Positions 22,786 to 30,977 of a stretch of 37,888 nucleotides of DNA are shown here, in pieces. Each line of letters opens with the position of its first letter. Positions within the stretch are counted from its first letter, which is position 1. The translations under genes and the position numbers were made by a program. The stretch is from an uncultured Ruminococcus sp. GTDB lineage: Bacteria; Bacillota; Clostridia; Oscillospirales; Ruminococcaceae. The notes under the pieces were generated by a model that was not told the origin of the DNA, did not search any database, and saw only the letters and a list, made by a program, of their open reading frames with translations. Location: the NCBI GenBank assembly GCA_937902395.1, contig CALGTV010000048.1, positions 1-37,888 on the forward strand, written 5' to 3'.

Positions 22786-22815
22786 AAATTTCCCAAAGAA
22801 ATACTTTGGGAAATT
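22786..22815 (-). terminator. Intrinsic terminator after cysE
   Basis: A 12-bp stem AATTTCCCAAAG/CTTTGGGAAATT with a 5-nt loop, ending in T5 on the minus strand, 11 nt after the cysE stop codon. It closes the long minus-strand gene block. Confidence 0.85.
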
Positions 22816-22826
22816 GTTAAAATTAT

Positions 22827-23486
22827 TCAATTTTTCAGCCGTGCAATTTCCTTTTTAAGACTGTCAACCTCCGCCTGAAGCCTGCACAGTTCAAGGGAAA
22901 CAGGGTCAGGAATATGAATTTGGTCGATATCCTGAGTAACCTTGTGCTGATGCACCTTTTCGCCTTTTCTGCGGACAATTCTTGCAGGCACGCCCACAGC
23001 AGTACAGTCATCGGGGATAGCGTTGAGAACAACGGCATTTGCGGCAATTTTCACATTATTTCCCACGGTAAAGGGACCAAGCACCTTAGCGCCTGCACCC
23101 ACGAGGACATTATTTCCGAGAGTGGGATGACGTTTGCCCTTATCCTTACCTGTACCCCCGAGAGTTACTCCCTGATACAGCAGGCAGTTATCGCCGATAA
23201 CAGCAGTTTCACCGATAACAACTCCCATACCATGGTCTATGAAAAGACCTCTGCCGATAGTTGCGCCGGGATGAATTTCAATACCTGTTTTATTTCTTGC
23301 GTGTTGAGAGATAATTCTCGCAATGGTATAATATTTCCGCACATAGAACCAATGAGCAAGGCGATAGGAGCGAATGGCTCTCAATGTGGGATAAGTCAGC
23401 AGTATTTCCACAGCATTTCTTGCCGCAGGGTCGCTGTTGCGTATAAGAGCAATATCTCTTTTAATAGTTTTAATCATTCGTAACAT
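22827..23486 (-). CDS. cysE: Serine O-acetyltransferase (EpsC type)
   Basis: 219 residues. It makes O-acetylserine from serine and acetyl-CoA, the committed step to cysteine. A short helical N-terminal domain is followed by a left-handed beta helix of hexapeptide repeats (about 68-175) with the catalytic DHGMGVVIGE (H85) and KRHPTLG (H120) motifs. The short N-terminus is typical of the EpsC/Gram-positive form. The last 25 residues form a coiled-coil-like helix. The start follows AAGGCGG. It lies 42 nt after the U32-like gene. No cysteine synthase gene is adjacent. Confidence 0.92.
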   Translation of the reverse strand: MLRMIKTIKRDIALIRNSDPAARNAVEILLTYPTLRAIRSYRLAHWFYVRKYYTIARIISQHARNKTGIEIHPGATIGRGLFIDHGMGVVIGETAVIGDNCLLYQGVTLGGTGKDKGKRHPTLGNNVLVGAGAKVLGPFTVGNNVKIAANAVVLNAIPDDCTAVGVPARIVRRKGEKVHQHKVTQDIDQIHIPDPVSLELCRLQAEVDSLKKEIARLKN

Positions 23487-23528
23487 ATAACACCGCCTTC
23501 GTAATAAATATATGCAGTTTGCGTTATA

Positions 23529-24467
23529 TCAGGTGAATTGCAGCGCTCCTGTGTTTTCCATAGCTTTAAGTAGATTGAAACGTGCTTCGTCGCGGTATTC
23601 AGGCTTTGCCATGTAGTACATATAGGTTTCAGCGATATTGAGATTACTTGAAGTACGTCCCTCAATCTTGAACTGCTCAAATCCCATAGGCACGTATTTC
23701 TCCCAGATATCGTCAGGGGAGATATGAGTGCTTAGCTTGCGGATTTCAAATGTTCCGCGCTGAGCGAAACGGCAGCCTTCCAGATTGCGCTTATCAAACT
23801 TATTGGGATTGAAAGGCACATTGGGGTTATCTCTTATATGCTCGTTGTAAGCAATCTGCATAACTCCGATAGTGCGGTAATGCTCGGAGCGCATGGGGCA
23901 GCCCGGCTCACAGCAGGCATTAACAAGAAGCTCACAGTCCTGTTTTCTTGGAAGCTTTTCAAGGATATCGAATTTATTGTTAAGGTCATAGTCAACAACA
24001 ACGATACTGTAATCCTTGCTCAGTTCTTCTTCAAGCTTTTCGGGGTCAGTTATACGCTTGCAGGTGGAGCTTGTCAGCTTATAATTTGGGAAATTCTTGC
24101 GGATATAGTCCTCAAGAAGCGGAGATACAACAATAGCCTCGTTAAGACCGTTATTTGCAAGATTCAATACCATATTGCAGAAAGGGTCATTAAGGTGCTT
24201 TTTCTCCAGTACGGGATTTGTAAATGTAAAGCGGAGCGGAATACCTCTTTCATTGAAAGCCTTGATAACAGCCTTTACATAATTCGGGTCGCATACGCCG
24301 CCCTGTGTACGTCCGCCATTCCACATGGACGGTGGAAATACACCGTAGAAGGATGCAATTTCAACACCCTCACGGAAATAGTGGGGGAAGTTTTTCAGCA
24401 TATCCGCAAATAATAAATTAAGCTTGAAACGCCCGGAAAAATCGGGCAGATGAAAACGTACTCTCAT
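23529..24467 (-). CDS. U32-like (UbiU/V- or PrtC-like) barrel protein, function unknown
   Basis: 312 residues, soluble. The order of motifs recalls U32-family TIM-barrel proteins: a strand ending V-V-S-P-L-L-E-D-Y, then N-A-C-C-E-P-G-C-P-M-R-S-E-H-Y (C about 190-195), then E-G-C-R-F near 233 and F-K-I-E-G-R near 270. The Cys set could bind an iron-sulfur cluster as in UbiU/UbiV. There is no CxxxCxxC radical SAM motif. Its start is 3 nt after the radical SAM gene, so the two are coupled and may act together. The family call is from memory of motifs only; I cannot name the reaction. Confidence 0.45.
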   Translation of the reverse strand: MRVRFHLPDFSGRFKLNLLFADMLKNFPHYFREGVEIASFYGVFPPSMWNGGRTQGGVCDPNYVKAVIKAFNERGIPLRFTFTNPVLEKKHLNDPFCNMVLNLANNGLNEAIVVSPLLEDYIRKNFPNYKLTSSTCKRITDPEKLEEELSKDYSIVVVDYDLNNKFDILEKLPRKQDCELLVNACCEPGCPMRSEHYRTIGVMQIAYNEHIRDNPNVPFNPNKFDKRNLEGCRFAQRGTFEIRKLSTHISPDDIWEKYVPMGFEQFKIEGRTSSNLNIAETYMYYMAKPEYRDEARFNLLKAMENTGALQFT

Positions 24468-24470
24468 AGT

Positions 24471-25511
24471 TTACTCCTCTAAGTAATCGCCTCTTTCACT
24501 GGCAACCTCATAGCCTGCCGCCTCAATCTCCGCTTTAAGCAGTGACAGTCCCTCAGCAGTTTCGCCGCCTGAAATAAGCTTGTTGTCGTATAGGTTATAT
24601 TTTTTTCTTGCATCCTCAGGTGAAATATTCGGCATAATTACATTACAGCCTGTTTTAAGACCTGCTGTTCTGCCGTTTGGGGAAATTGTTCCCAGAGCCG
24701 TAGTAGCAGGCAGAAGCACCTTTGGAAACATGAGACGGAGGATTCCAAGCAGACGTATAGTAAGCTCAAAAGAGCCGCCCTTTTCCGACCTGAAAGGAGT
24801 ATCCTTATGGGGAACAAAAGGCCCTATGCCAATCATCTGCGGCTGTAAATCCTGCAAAAATCGGATATCCTTAACGATATCATCAACAGTCTGAAAGGGC
24901 ACTCCAACCATAAAGCCAGAACCCGTCTGATAACCTGTCTCCTTTAAATTATACAGGCATTTTATGCGATTGTCAAGTGCCATTTCCTGTGGGTGAATTT
25001 TATTGTACAATTCCCGTGAAGCTGTTTCGTGGCGGAGCAGGTATCTGTCAGCGCCTGCCGCTTTCATTTTCCTGTAGCTTTCGGCGGAGCGTTCACCAAG
25101 AGAAAGAGTAATTGCACATTCGGGGTAACGCTGACGGAGTTCAGATATTATTCCGCACATATAATCATCAGTGAAAAAAGCGTCCTCGCCGCCCTGCATT
25201 ACAAAGGTGCGCAGTCCCAGATTATAGCCGATTTCAGCACATTCAAGTATCTGCTGACGGTCAAGGCGGTAACGCTGTGCAGACTTGCAGCTGCGTCGGA
25301 TTCCGCAGTAAAAGCAGTCATTTTTGCAATATGAGGAAATCTCAATAAGACCACGGAGAAATACTTTTTTTCCGTAATATTTCCTGCGTACTTCATCGGC
25401 GCGTTTTGCAAGATATTCCGCAGTATCTTCGGATTTATCGGCAATGAGCGATTTTAGCTCATGGTCGGACAAATCAGCAGTTTCGAATAATTTTTCAATA
25501 AGTTCAGTCAT
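24471..25511 (-). CDS. hydE: HydE-type radical SAM enzyme
   Basis: 346 residues. The radical SAM motif is C62-K-N-D-C66-F-Y-C69, within the context I-E-I-S-S-Y-C...C-G-I-R-R, with F-V-M-Q-G-G-E-D downstream, as in HydE, which helps build the diiron site of [FeFe] hydrogenase. PylB and related BATS-domain enzymes are the alternatives. HydF, HydG and a hydrogenase are not in the window. I chose the ATG at 25511, 4 nt after the nadA stop codon. It sits between nadA and the U32-like gene in a tight operon, an unusual setting for a hydrogenase maturase. Confidence 0.75.
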   Translation of the reverse strand: MTELIEKLFETADLSDHELKSLIADKSEDTAEYLAKRADEVRRKYYGKKVFLRGLIEISSYCKNDCFYCGIRRSCKSAQRYRLDRQQILECAEIGYNLGLRTFVMQGGEDAFFTDDYMCGIISELRQRYPECAITLSLGERSAESYRKMKAAGADRYLLRHETASRELYNKIHPQEMALDNRIKCLYNLKETGYQTGSGFMVGVPFQTVDDIVKDIRFLQDLQPQMIGIGPFVPHKDTPFRSEKGGSFELTIRLLGILRLMFPKVLLPATTALGTISPNGRTAGLKTGCNVIMPNISPEDARKKYNLYDNKLISGGETAEGLSLLKAEIEAAGYEVASERGDYLEE

Positions 25512-25515
25512 AAAA

Positions 25516-26451
25516 TCAGCCGCCAAGCTCAATCATTTTATCAATACATTTACGTGCAGAGAAAATAAGTTCCTCATCCATAAGTATCTCAAAAGCCTCA
25601 CCCTCGGGATTTCCTGCAATTGCAAGGAGCGAGCGGTAAACATCGGGGAGAGTTGTAAGCTTCATATCAGTGCATATAAGCTTTTTGGTAAGGGGATAGA
25701 ACTTTTTTTCGGGGCAGTCATACTGGAGATGTTCTGCAATTGAATTTTCAGTGCCGATAATGAATTCCTTAGCGTCGGATTTCATAGCGTAGTCCATGAT
25801 ACCGCTTGTAGAGCCTGCATAATCAGCAAGAGCCGTAATTTCGGGGCGGCATTCGGGATGAACGAGGAAAAGAGCGTCGGGATGTTCAGCCTTAGCCGCA
25901 AGAACTTCTTCCTTTGTTATAGCGGAATGAGCAGGACAGCCGCCGTTGAGGAGCATAATATCCTTTTCGGGAAGCTGTGATTTTACCCAGCCGCCGAGGT
26001 TGCAGTCGGGGATAAAGAGTATTTTGTCCGAATCGATTTTTTCCACGATTTTCAGCGCGCTTGAAGAAGTAACGCAGACATCGCAAACGGTTTTGAGAGA
26101 AGCTGTGGTATTGATATAAGCCACAACAGTTCTGTCAGGCTCTTTTGCCTTGATTTCAGCAATCATATCCTTGTCCATTTGCTCCGCCATAGGACAGCCG
26201 GCGCCCTTATTTGCAAGATATACGCGCTTTTCAGGGGAGAGCATTTTTGCAGTTTCAGCCATAAAGTGAACGCCGCAGAAAAGTATATTTTCATTGGGAA
26301 TTTTCGTTGCGTCCACGCTTAATTTGTAGCTGTCACCTGTAAAATCCGCAATTTCCACGATTTCACGGGACTGGTAGCTGTGGGCGAGAATGGCTGTATT
26401 TGTATCTTTTTTCAGTTTAAGGATTTTCTCCTGCATTTCCTTGACAGTCAT
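25516..26451 (-). CDS. nadA: Quinolinate synthase
   Basis: 311 residues. It condenses iminoaspartate with dihydroxyacetone phosphate to quinolinate, the first ring of NAD. The three cluster cysteines are C86 (GCPM), C172 (GGCPAH) and C260 (LICTD), with spacings close to those of Thermotoga NadA. The N-terminal AHSY motif is also present. The GGAGG site is 8 nt before the ATG. The usual partners nadB and nadC are not adjacent. It lies 15 nt after ridA and 4 nt before hydE. Confidence 0.93.
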   Translation of the reverse strand: MTVKEMQEKILKLKKDTNTAILAHSYQSREIVEIADFTGDSYKLSVDATKIPNENILFCGVHFMAETAKMLSPEKRVYLANKGAGCPMAEQMDKDMIAEIKAKEPDRTVVAYINTTASLKTVCDVCVTSSSALKIVEKIDSDKILFIPDCNLGGWVKSQLPEKDIMLLNGGCPAHSAITKEEVLAAKAEHPDALFLVHPECRPEITALADYAGSTSGIMDYAMKSDAKEFIIGTENSIAEHLQYDCPEKKFYPLTKKLICTDMKLTTLPDVYRSLLAIAGNPEGEAFEILMDEELIFSARKCIDKMIELGG

Positions 26452-26466
26452 AATTATTTCCTCCGT

Positions 26467-26844
26467 TTATAGATTTGTTTCAGCGATAACCTCAACTTCC
26501 ACAAGAACATTTTTAGGTAAAGTCTTAACAGCAACACAGCTTCTTGCAGGAAGACCTGTGAAGTATTTTCCGTATATCTCATTGAAAGCGGCAAAATCGT
26601 TCATATCCGCAAGAAAACAGGTAGTCTTGACAGCCTTTTCAAAGGAAGAGCCTGCTGTTTCGAGAACAGCGCCGAGATTTTTCATAACCTGTTCAGTCTG
26701 TTCCTCGATAGTAGCAGCTTCAACGGTATTTGTAACAGGATTTATAGCAATCTGTCCGCTTGTGTAAACCATGCCGTTTGAGATAACAGCCTGTGAGTAA
26801 GGACCTACAGCGGCAGGTGCTTTTTCTGTGTGAATCTTAATCAT
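26467..26844 (-). CDS. ridA: RidA, enamine/imine deaminase
   Basis: 125 residues of the YjgF/RidA family. It removes the reactive enamines released by PLP enzymes such as IlvA by hydrolysing them to 2-oxo acids and ammonia. The P-Y-S-Q-A and Y-T-S-G-Q-I segments, the substrate-binding R101 in LPARSCV and the C-terminal V-E-V-E-V-I-A are intact. I chose the ATG at 26844 because AAGGAG precedes it. Being 13 nt downstream of ilvA, it is placed to detoxify the IlvA product and supply 2-oxobutyrate. Confidence 0.93.
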   Translation of the reverse strand: MIKIHTEKAPAAVGPYSQAVISNGMVYTSGQIAINPVTNTVEAATIEEQTEQVMKNLGAVLETAGSSFEKAVKTTCFLADMNDFAAFNEIYGKYFTGLPARSCVAVKTLPKNVLVEVEVIAETNL

Positions 26845-26857
26845 AGTATACAACTCC

Positions 26858-28057
26858 TTAATCGTTTGTAATTTTGAATCCGTTTTCAATAAGGGCATTT
26901 TTTATAGCCTCAATATGCTCATAATTACGTGTTTCAAGCACAAGTCTGAGATAGCAGCCGTTTACAGCCGAACCCTCGTTAGCTCGTTCATGGTGGATAG
27001 AAATAACGTTTCCGCCAAGTTCAGCAATAATACGTGAAACCTCCAGAAGCTGTCCGGGCTTGTCAAGCAGTTCAATAGTGAGAGTAATATTTCTGCCTGT
27101 CATAAGCAGACCGCGCTTGATAACTCTTGAAAGTATAGTTACGTCGATATTACCGCCCGAAAGGAGACACACGACTTTCTTGTTTTTTATGGGAACTTTA
27201 TTGAACATTGCCGCCGCAACCGCAACAGCGCCAGCGCCCTCTGTAACAAGCTTCTGCTGTTCCATAAGAGCAAGAATAGCAGCAGAAATTTCATCATCGG
27301 TAACAGTAACGATTTCATCAACATATTGAGAAACAAGTTCAAATGTAGTTTCTCCCGGAGCTTTTACAGCGATACCGTCAGCAATTGTTGATACTCCCGA
27401 CAGCGTTTGGATTTTTCCGTCACGAACAGCGTTGTACATACTTGGAGCGCCTGTTGCCTGTACGCCATATACCTTGATTTTCGGGTTAAGGCTTTTTATA
27501 GCGAAAGCAACTCCTGAGATAAGACCGCCGCCGCCGATTGGAACAATAACAGCGTCCATATCGGGTATCTGCTCAATGAGTTCAAGACCGATAGTGCCCT
27601 GACCTGCAATAACGTATTCATCGTCAAAGGGGTGAATGAAAGTATAGCCCATTTCATCGCGCTGACGGAGAGCCTCTTTGTAAGCGTCGTCGTAAACGCC
27701 CTTTACGAGACAGACCTCCGCGCCGTAGCTTTTGGTAGCTTCAACCTTAGAAATGGGCGCGCCGTCGGGGAGACAAATAATAGACTTTATGCCGTTTTTA
27801 GCTGCTGCAAGAGCAACTCCCTGTGCGTGATTTCCTGCGGAGCAGGCAATAACTCCCTTTGATTTTTCTTCCTCGGAAAGACAGGACATTTTATAGTAAG
27901 CGCCGCGAACCTTAAATGAGCCTGTTATCTGCAAATTCTCGGTTTTAAGCCAGATATTTGCATCGGGGTTAATCTTGGGAGCCTGAATGACATCGGTTTC
28001 CCGTATAACTTGTTTAAGGACATATTTTGCGTGATAGACTTTGTCCAATGTAATCAT
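26858..28057 (-). CDS. ilvA: Threonine ammonia-lyase
   Basis: 399 residues. It deaminates threonine to 2-oxobutyrate for isoleucine synthesis. PLP lysine K49 lies in GSFKVRGA, the phosphate loop is GGGGLISG, and a single C-terminal ACT domain (about 325-399) gives the short one-ACT form rather than the two-domain E. coli IlvA. Placement with ridA and the leu and ilv genes supports a biosynthetic role; this short form can also be catabolic elsewhere. The binding site is AAAAAAAGGAG. Confidence 0.92.
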   Translation of the reverse strand: MITLDKVYHAKYVLKQVIRETDVIQAPKINPDANIWLKTENLQITGSFKVRGAYYKMSCLSEEEKSKGVIACSAGNHAQGVALAAAKNGIKSIICLPDGAPISKVEATKSYGAEVCLVKGVYDDAYKEALRQRDEMGYTFIHPFDDEYVIAGQGTIGLELIEQIPDMDAVIVPIGGGGLISGVAFAIKSLNPKIKVYGVQATGAPSMYNAVRDGKIQTLSGVSTIADGIAVKAPGETTFELVSQYVDEIVTVTDDEISAAILALMEQQKLVTEGAGAVAVAAAMFNKVPIKNKKVVCLLSGGNIDVTILSRVIKRGLLMTGRNITLTIELLDKPGQLLEVSRIIAELGGNVISIHHERANEGSAVNGCYLRLVLETRNYEHIEAIKNALIENGFKITND

Positions 28058-28084
28058 AAATAAAGACTCCTTTTTTTAATTTTG

Positions 28085-28114
28085 TGTAGGGACAGGTTGT
28101 GCCGTGTACCTACA
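28085..28114. repeat. Degenerate type-B palindromic repeat
   Basis: TGTAGG...CCTACA arms enclose a decayed GGGACAGG/CCGTGTAC core, then the AAAATGGCTAT spacer seen in the 7374 repeat. It lies between ilvA and the DUF815 gene. Confidence 0.65.
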
Positions 28115-28132
28115 AAATGGCTATATACAAAC

Positions 28133-28167
28133 AATTCTTAATTCTTAATTCATAATTCTTAATTGAT
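28133..28167. repeat. Heptamer tandem repeat overlapping the DUF815 stop
   Basis: Five period-7 units: AATTCTT, AATTCTT, AATTCAT, AATTCTT, AATTGAT. The stop codon of the DUF815 gene (28147-28145) lies inside the array, and the last residues of the protein are encoded by it. Confidence 0.75.
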
Positions 28168-29347
28168 TTATAAATTGCCGTGCTGTTCTTGGTGAACGTC
28201 CATTTCCCGAAGAAATGGCGAATTGCTCAGCTTTGAGGCAAAGTTCATCTTCTGGCATATCAATGCCGTTAGCCTTTGCAAGTTCAAGAGCAATGGCAGT
28301 ATAATTTTTCTTGTCGGGGCGGCTGAAATTCACACGAAGTCCGAAACGTGCCGACAGAGAGAGCAATTCCTGCATTGTATCATTGCGGTGAACATCATCA
28401 CCCTCACGGTCGGAAAAGCTTTCCTTTACGAGATGACGGCGGTTGCTTGTGGCATAAATTGCGATATTGTCGGAACGTGCGGAAACTGAACCCTCCAGAG
28501 CCGCTTTTAGCGCACCGAAGCAATCCTCACCCGATGTAAAAGTAAGGTCATCAATAAAAATGATGAATTTCAGCGGATTTACGCTTAATTTGTCAATGAG
28601 TTCAGGCAATTCACGTAACTGCTCCTTTGTAATTTCCACAAGCCGCAGTCCCATATGGGAAAACTCATTTACAACAGCCTTTACAGTTGAGGATTTTCCC
28701 GTGCCTGCGTCGCCGTATAGCAGGGTATTCTGCGCAGTCTTGCCATTTACAAGAGCAAGGGTATTTTCCACAACCTCAGCGCGCTCACGCTCATAGCCGA
28801 AAAGCATATCAAGCCGCTGTGTATCGGGAGCTTTTACGGGTACAATTTCGCCGTTGCGGAGAATAAACATCGTAGATTCGGCAAAAATTCCGCAGCCATA
28901 AATCCCGATATTTTCAATGCGGTTTCTGTATTCAGCCACAAAATCAATATCAGCGGTTTTCCATTGTGGGAGCTGATAAAGGCGGTAATAGCCGTATTGC
29001 AGTTCCTCTGAGGTAAGCTGTGAGATTTCACGGAGCATTTCAAGTTCATTTACCACAGCGGATTCAATCAAATCATCAAAGGCTTTACCCTCGGATTTTC
29101 CCGAAATATAGAAGTTTTCGTCCTCGCAGACAAGCTTGAAGATATACTCCGAAAGATTGACATTATGCTGATAAAGTCGTGAAACGAATTGAGAGTAAAT
29201 ATTCACATCAAAGCTTTTTCCCTCTGCATGAAGTTCAAGGAGCGCGGAAAGTGACGATATAACATCATTTTTCAGCAGATTTCGGAATACCGCAAGGGAA
29301 TTCAGTCCGCAATGAAGATTGTCCAGTTTTTCACGGATATTAGCCAT
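28145..29347 (-). CDS. DUF815-family P-loop ATPase
   Basis: 400 residues. An N-terminal helical region (about 1-190) is followed by an AAA-type ATPase domain. Walker A is GDAGTGKSS near 214, Walker B is IIFIDDLTF near 262, and a Y-A-T-S-N-R-R sensor segment is present. This fits the DUF815 family, whose function is not known. The ATG overlaps the leuB stop codon (ATGGCTAA), so translation is probably coupled. There is no obvious link to leucine synthesis. Its 3' end is formed by a heptamer repeat. Confidence 0.85.
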   Translation of the reverse strand: MANIREKLDNLHCGLNSLAVFRNLLKNDVISSLSALLELHAEGKSFDVNIYSQFVSRLYQHNVNLSEYIFKLVCEDENFYISGKSEGKAFDDLIESAVVNELEMLREISQLTSEELQYGYYRLYQLPQWKTADIDFVAEYRNRIENIGIYGCGIFAESTMFILRNGEIVPVKAPDTQRLDMLFGYERERAEVVENTLALVNGKTAQNTLLYGDAGTGKSSTVKAVVNEFSHMGLRLVEITKEQLRELPELIDKLSVNPLKFIIFIDDLTFTSGEDCFGALKAALEGSVSARSDNIAIYATSNRRHLVKESFSDREGDDVHRNDTMQELLSLSARFGLRVNFSRPDKKNYTAIALELAKANGIDMPEDELCLKAEQFAISSGNGRSPRTARQFINQLRIMN

Positions 29348-30419
29348 TGAGTGCCTCGCAGATTTTTTCTGTCATTTCCGTGCATGAAAGGGGAGTACCC
29401 TCATCACAGCCCATAAGGTCGGCAGTTCTCCAACCCTCGTCAAGCACCTTATTTACGGCATTTTCAATAGCTGCGGCTTCATCGTTGAGATTGAATGAAT
29501 AGCGGAGCATCATAGCCGCTGAAAGAATTGTAGCAATTGGGTTTGCAATATTTTTTCCTGCAATATCGGGAGCAGAACCGTGAATAGGTTCATACATACC
29601 TCTTGTTGACGCTCCAAGAGATGCGGAAGCAAGCATACCGATTGAGCCTGTAATCTGTGAAGCCTCGTCGGAGAGAATGTCACCGAACATATTTGAAGTT
29701 ACGATAACGTCGAACTGTCGGGGATTTCTCACAAGCTGCATAGCGGCATTGTCAACGAACATATCGGAATATTCAACTTCAGGATATTCCTCGGAAAGAC
29801 GGTGCATAGTCTTGCGCCATAAACGAGAGGATTCAAGAACATTAGCCTTGTCGATACTGCAAAGCTTCTTATTGCGCTTCATAGCGGATTCAAAAGCAGT
29901 TCTGCCGATTCGCTCAATTTCAGTTACGCTGTAAGCCTCGGTGTCGTATGCCTCCTCGCCGTATTTTCCCTGACGGTAGCCACGGTCGCCGAAGTAGATA
30001 CCGCCTGTCAGCTCACGGACAATCATAATGTCAAAGCCGTCACCCACGATTTCATCTTTAAGGGGAGAAGCTCCGCGGAGTGCAGGGTAAAGGGCGGCAG
30101 GGCGGAGATTTGTGTAAAGTCCCAATGCGGAACGGATACCTAAAAGAGCCTTTTCGGGACGGTTTTCGCCGGGCTGGTCGTCCCATTTCGGACCGCCTAC
30201 AGCACCGAGAAGAACGCTGTCTGAATCAAGACAGCCGTCAACAGTTTCCTGAGGTAAGGGCATACCGCAGGCATCAATAGCACAGCCGCCAATGAGATAA
30301 GGTGTAAAATTAAATGTATGACCGAATTTATCGGCGATTTTCTCCAGTACGGCAACAGCACCGTCAACGATTTCAGGGCCTATGCCGTCACCTTTAAGTA
30401 AAGCAATATTGAAATTCAT
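29340..30419 (-). CDS. leuB: 3-isopropylmalate dehydrogenase
   Basis: 359 residues. It oxidises and decarboxylates 3-isopropylmalate with NAD to the leucine 2-oxo acid. Family segments are present: K-G-D-G-I-G-P-E near the start, the substrate arginines in S-A-L-G-L-Y-T-N-L-R-P, D-K-A-N-V-L, the metal Asp residues in S-N-M-F-G-D-I-L-S-D-E, and the NAD site G-S-A-P-D-I-A-G. It is the third gene of leuCDB. A 66-bp gap filled with heptamer repeats separates it from leuD. Confidence 0.95.
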   Translation of the reverse strand: MNFNIALLKGDGIGPEIVDGAVAVLEKIADKFGHTFNFTPYLIGGCAIDACGMPLPQETVDGCLDSDSVLLGAVGGPKWDDQPGENRPEKALLGIRSALGLYTNLRPAALYPALRGASPLKDEIVGDGFDIMIVRELTGGIYFGDRGYRQGKYGEEAYDTEAYSVTEIERIGRTAFESAMKRNKKLCSIDKANVLESSRLWRKTMHRLSEEYPEVEYSDMFVDNAAMQLVRNPRQFDVIVTSNMFGDILSDEASQITGSIGMLASASLGASTRGMYEPIHGSAPDIAGKNIANPIATILSAAMMLRYSFNLNDEAAAIENAVNKVLDEGWRTADLMGCDEGTPLSCTEMTEKICEALNG

Positions 30420-30436
30420 AATTATTCTCCTTTTTG

Positions 30437-30485
30437 AGCTTTTAGCCGTTAGCCATAAGCCATTAGCTAAAAGCTAATAGCTCAA
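30437..30485. repeat. Heptamer tandem repeat between leuD and leuB
   Basis: Seven period-7 units, each starting AGC: AGCTTTT, AGCCGTT, AGCCATA, AGCCATT, AGCTAAA, AGCTAAT, AGCTCAA. The array ends exactly at the leuD stop codon (30488-30486) and fills most of the leuD-leuB gap. Confidence 0.75.
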
Positions 30486-30977
30486 CTAAATAATTCCCTT
30501 AGCGATAGACTCCATAAGACCGCCGTTTTCGATGATTTTCTGAATAAAATCGGGGAATGGTGCGGCTTTGAACTCCTGACCTGTGGTGAGGTTGCGGATA
30601 ATTCCGTTATCCATATCAGCTTCTACTTTATCGCCCTCGGAGATATTGTCAACAGCTTCGGGACATTCCACAATAGCAAGACCGATATTTATAGCGTTGC
30701 GGTAGAAGATACGTGCAAAGCTTTTGGCTATAACAAGGGAAACGCCGCTTGCTTTTATAGCAATGGGAGCGTGTTCACGGGAAGAACCGCAGCCGAAATT
30801 CTGACCTGCTGTTATGATATCACCCTGCTGAACACGGGAAACGAAAGTCTTGTCGATATCCTCCATGCAGTGAGAAGCAAGCTCCTTGTGGTCGCTTGTG
30901 TTGAGATAACGGGCAGGGATAATAACATCAGTATCCACGTTATCGCCGTATTTCAGAACATTTCCTGTATATTTCAT
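30486..30977 (-). CDS. leuD: 3-isopropylmalate dehydratase, small subunit
   Basis: 163 residues. It forms the isopropylmalate isomerase with LeuC. The N-D/V-D-T-D-V-I-I-P-A-R-Y-L segment and F-G-C-G-S-S-R-E-H-A-P motif are the substrate loops of the short LeuD form. The ATG at 30977 overlaps the leuC TGA (ATGA), with GGAGG 10 nt before it inside leuC. Confidence 0.95.
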   Translation of the reverse strand: MKYTGNVLKYGDNVDTDVIIPARYLNTSDHKELASHCMEDIDKTFVSRVQQGDIITAGQNFGCGSSREHAPIAIKASGVSLVIAKSFARIFYRNAINIGLAIVECPEAVDNISEGDKVEADMDNGIIRNLTTGQEFKAAPFPDFIQKIIENGGLMESIAKGII

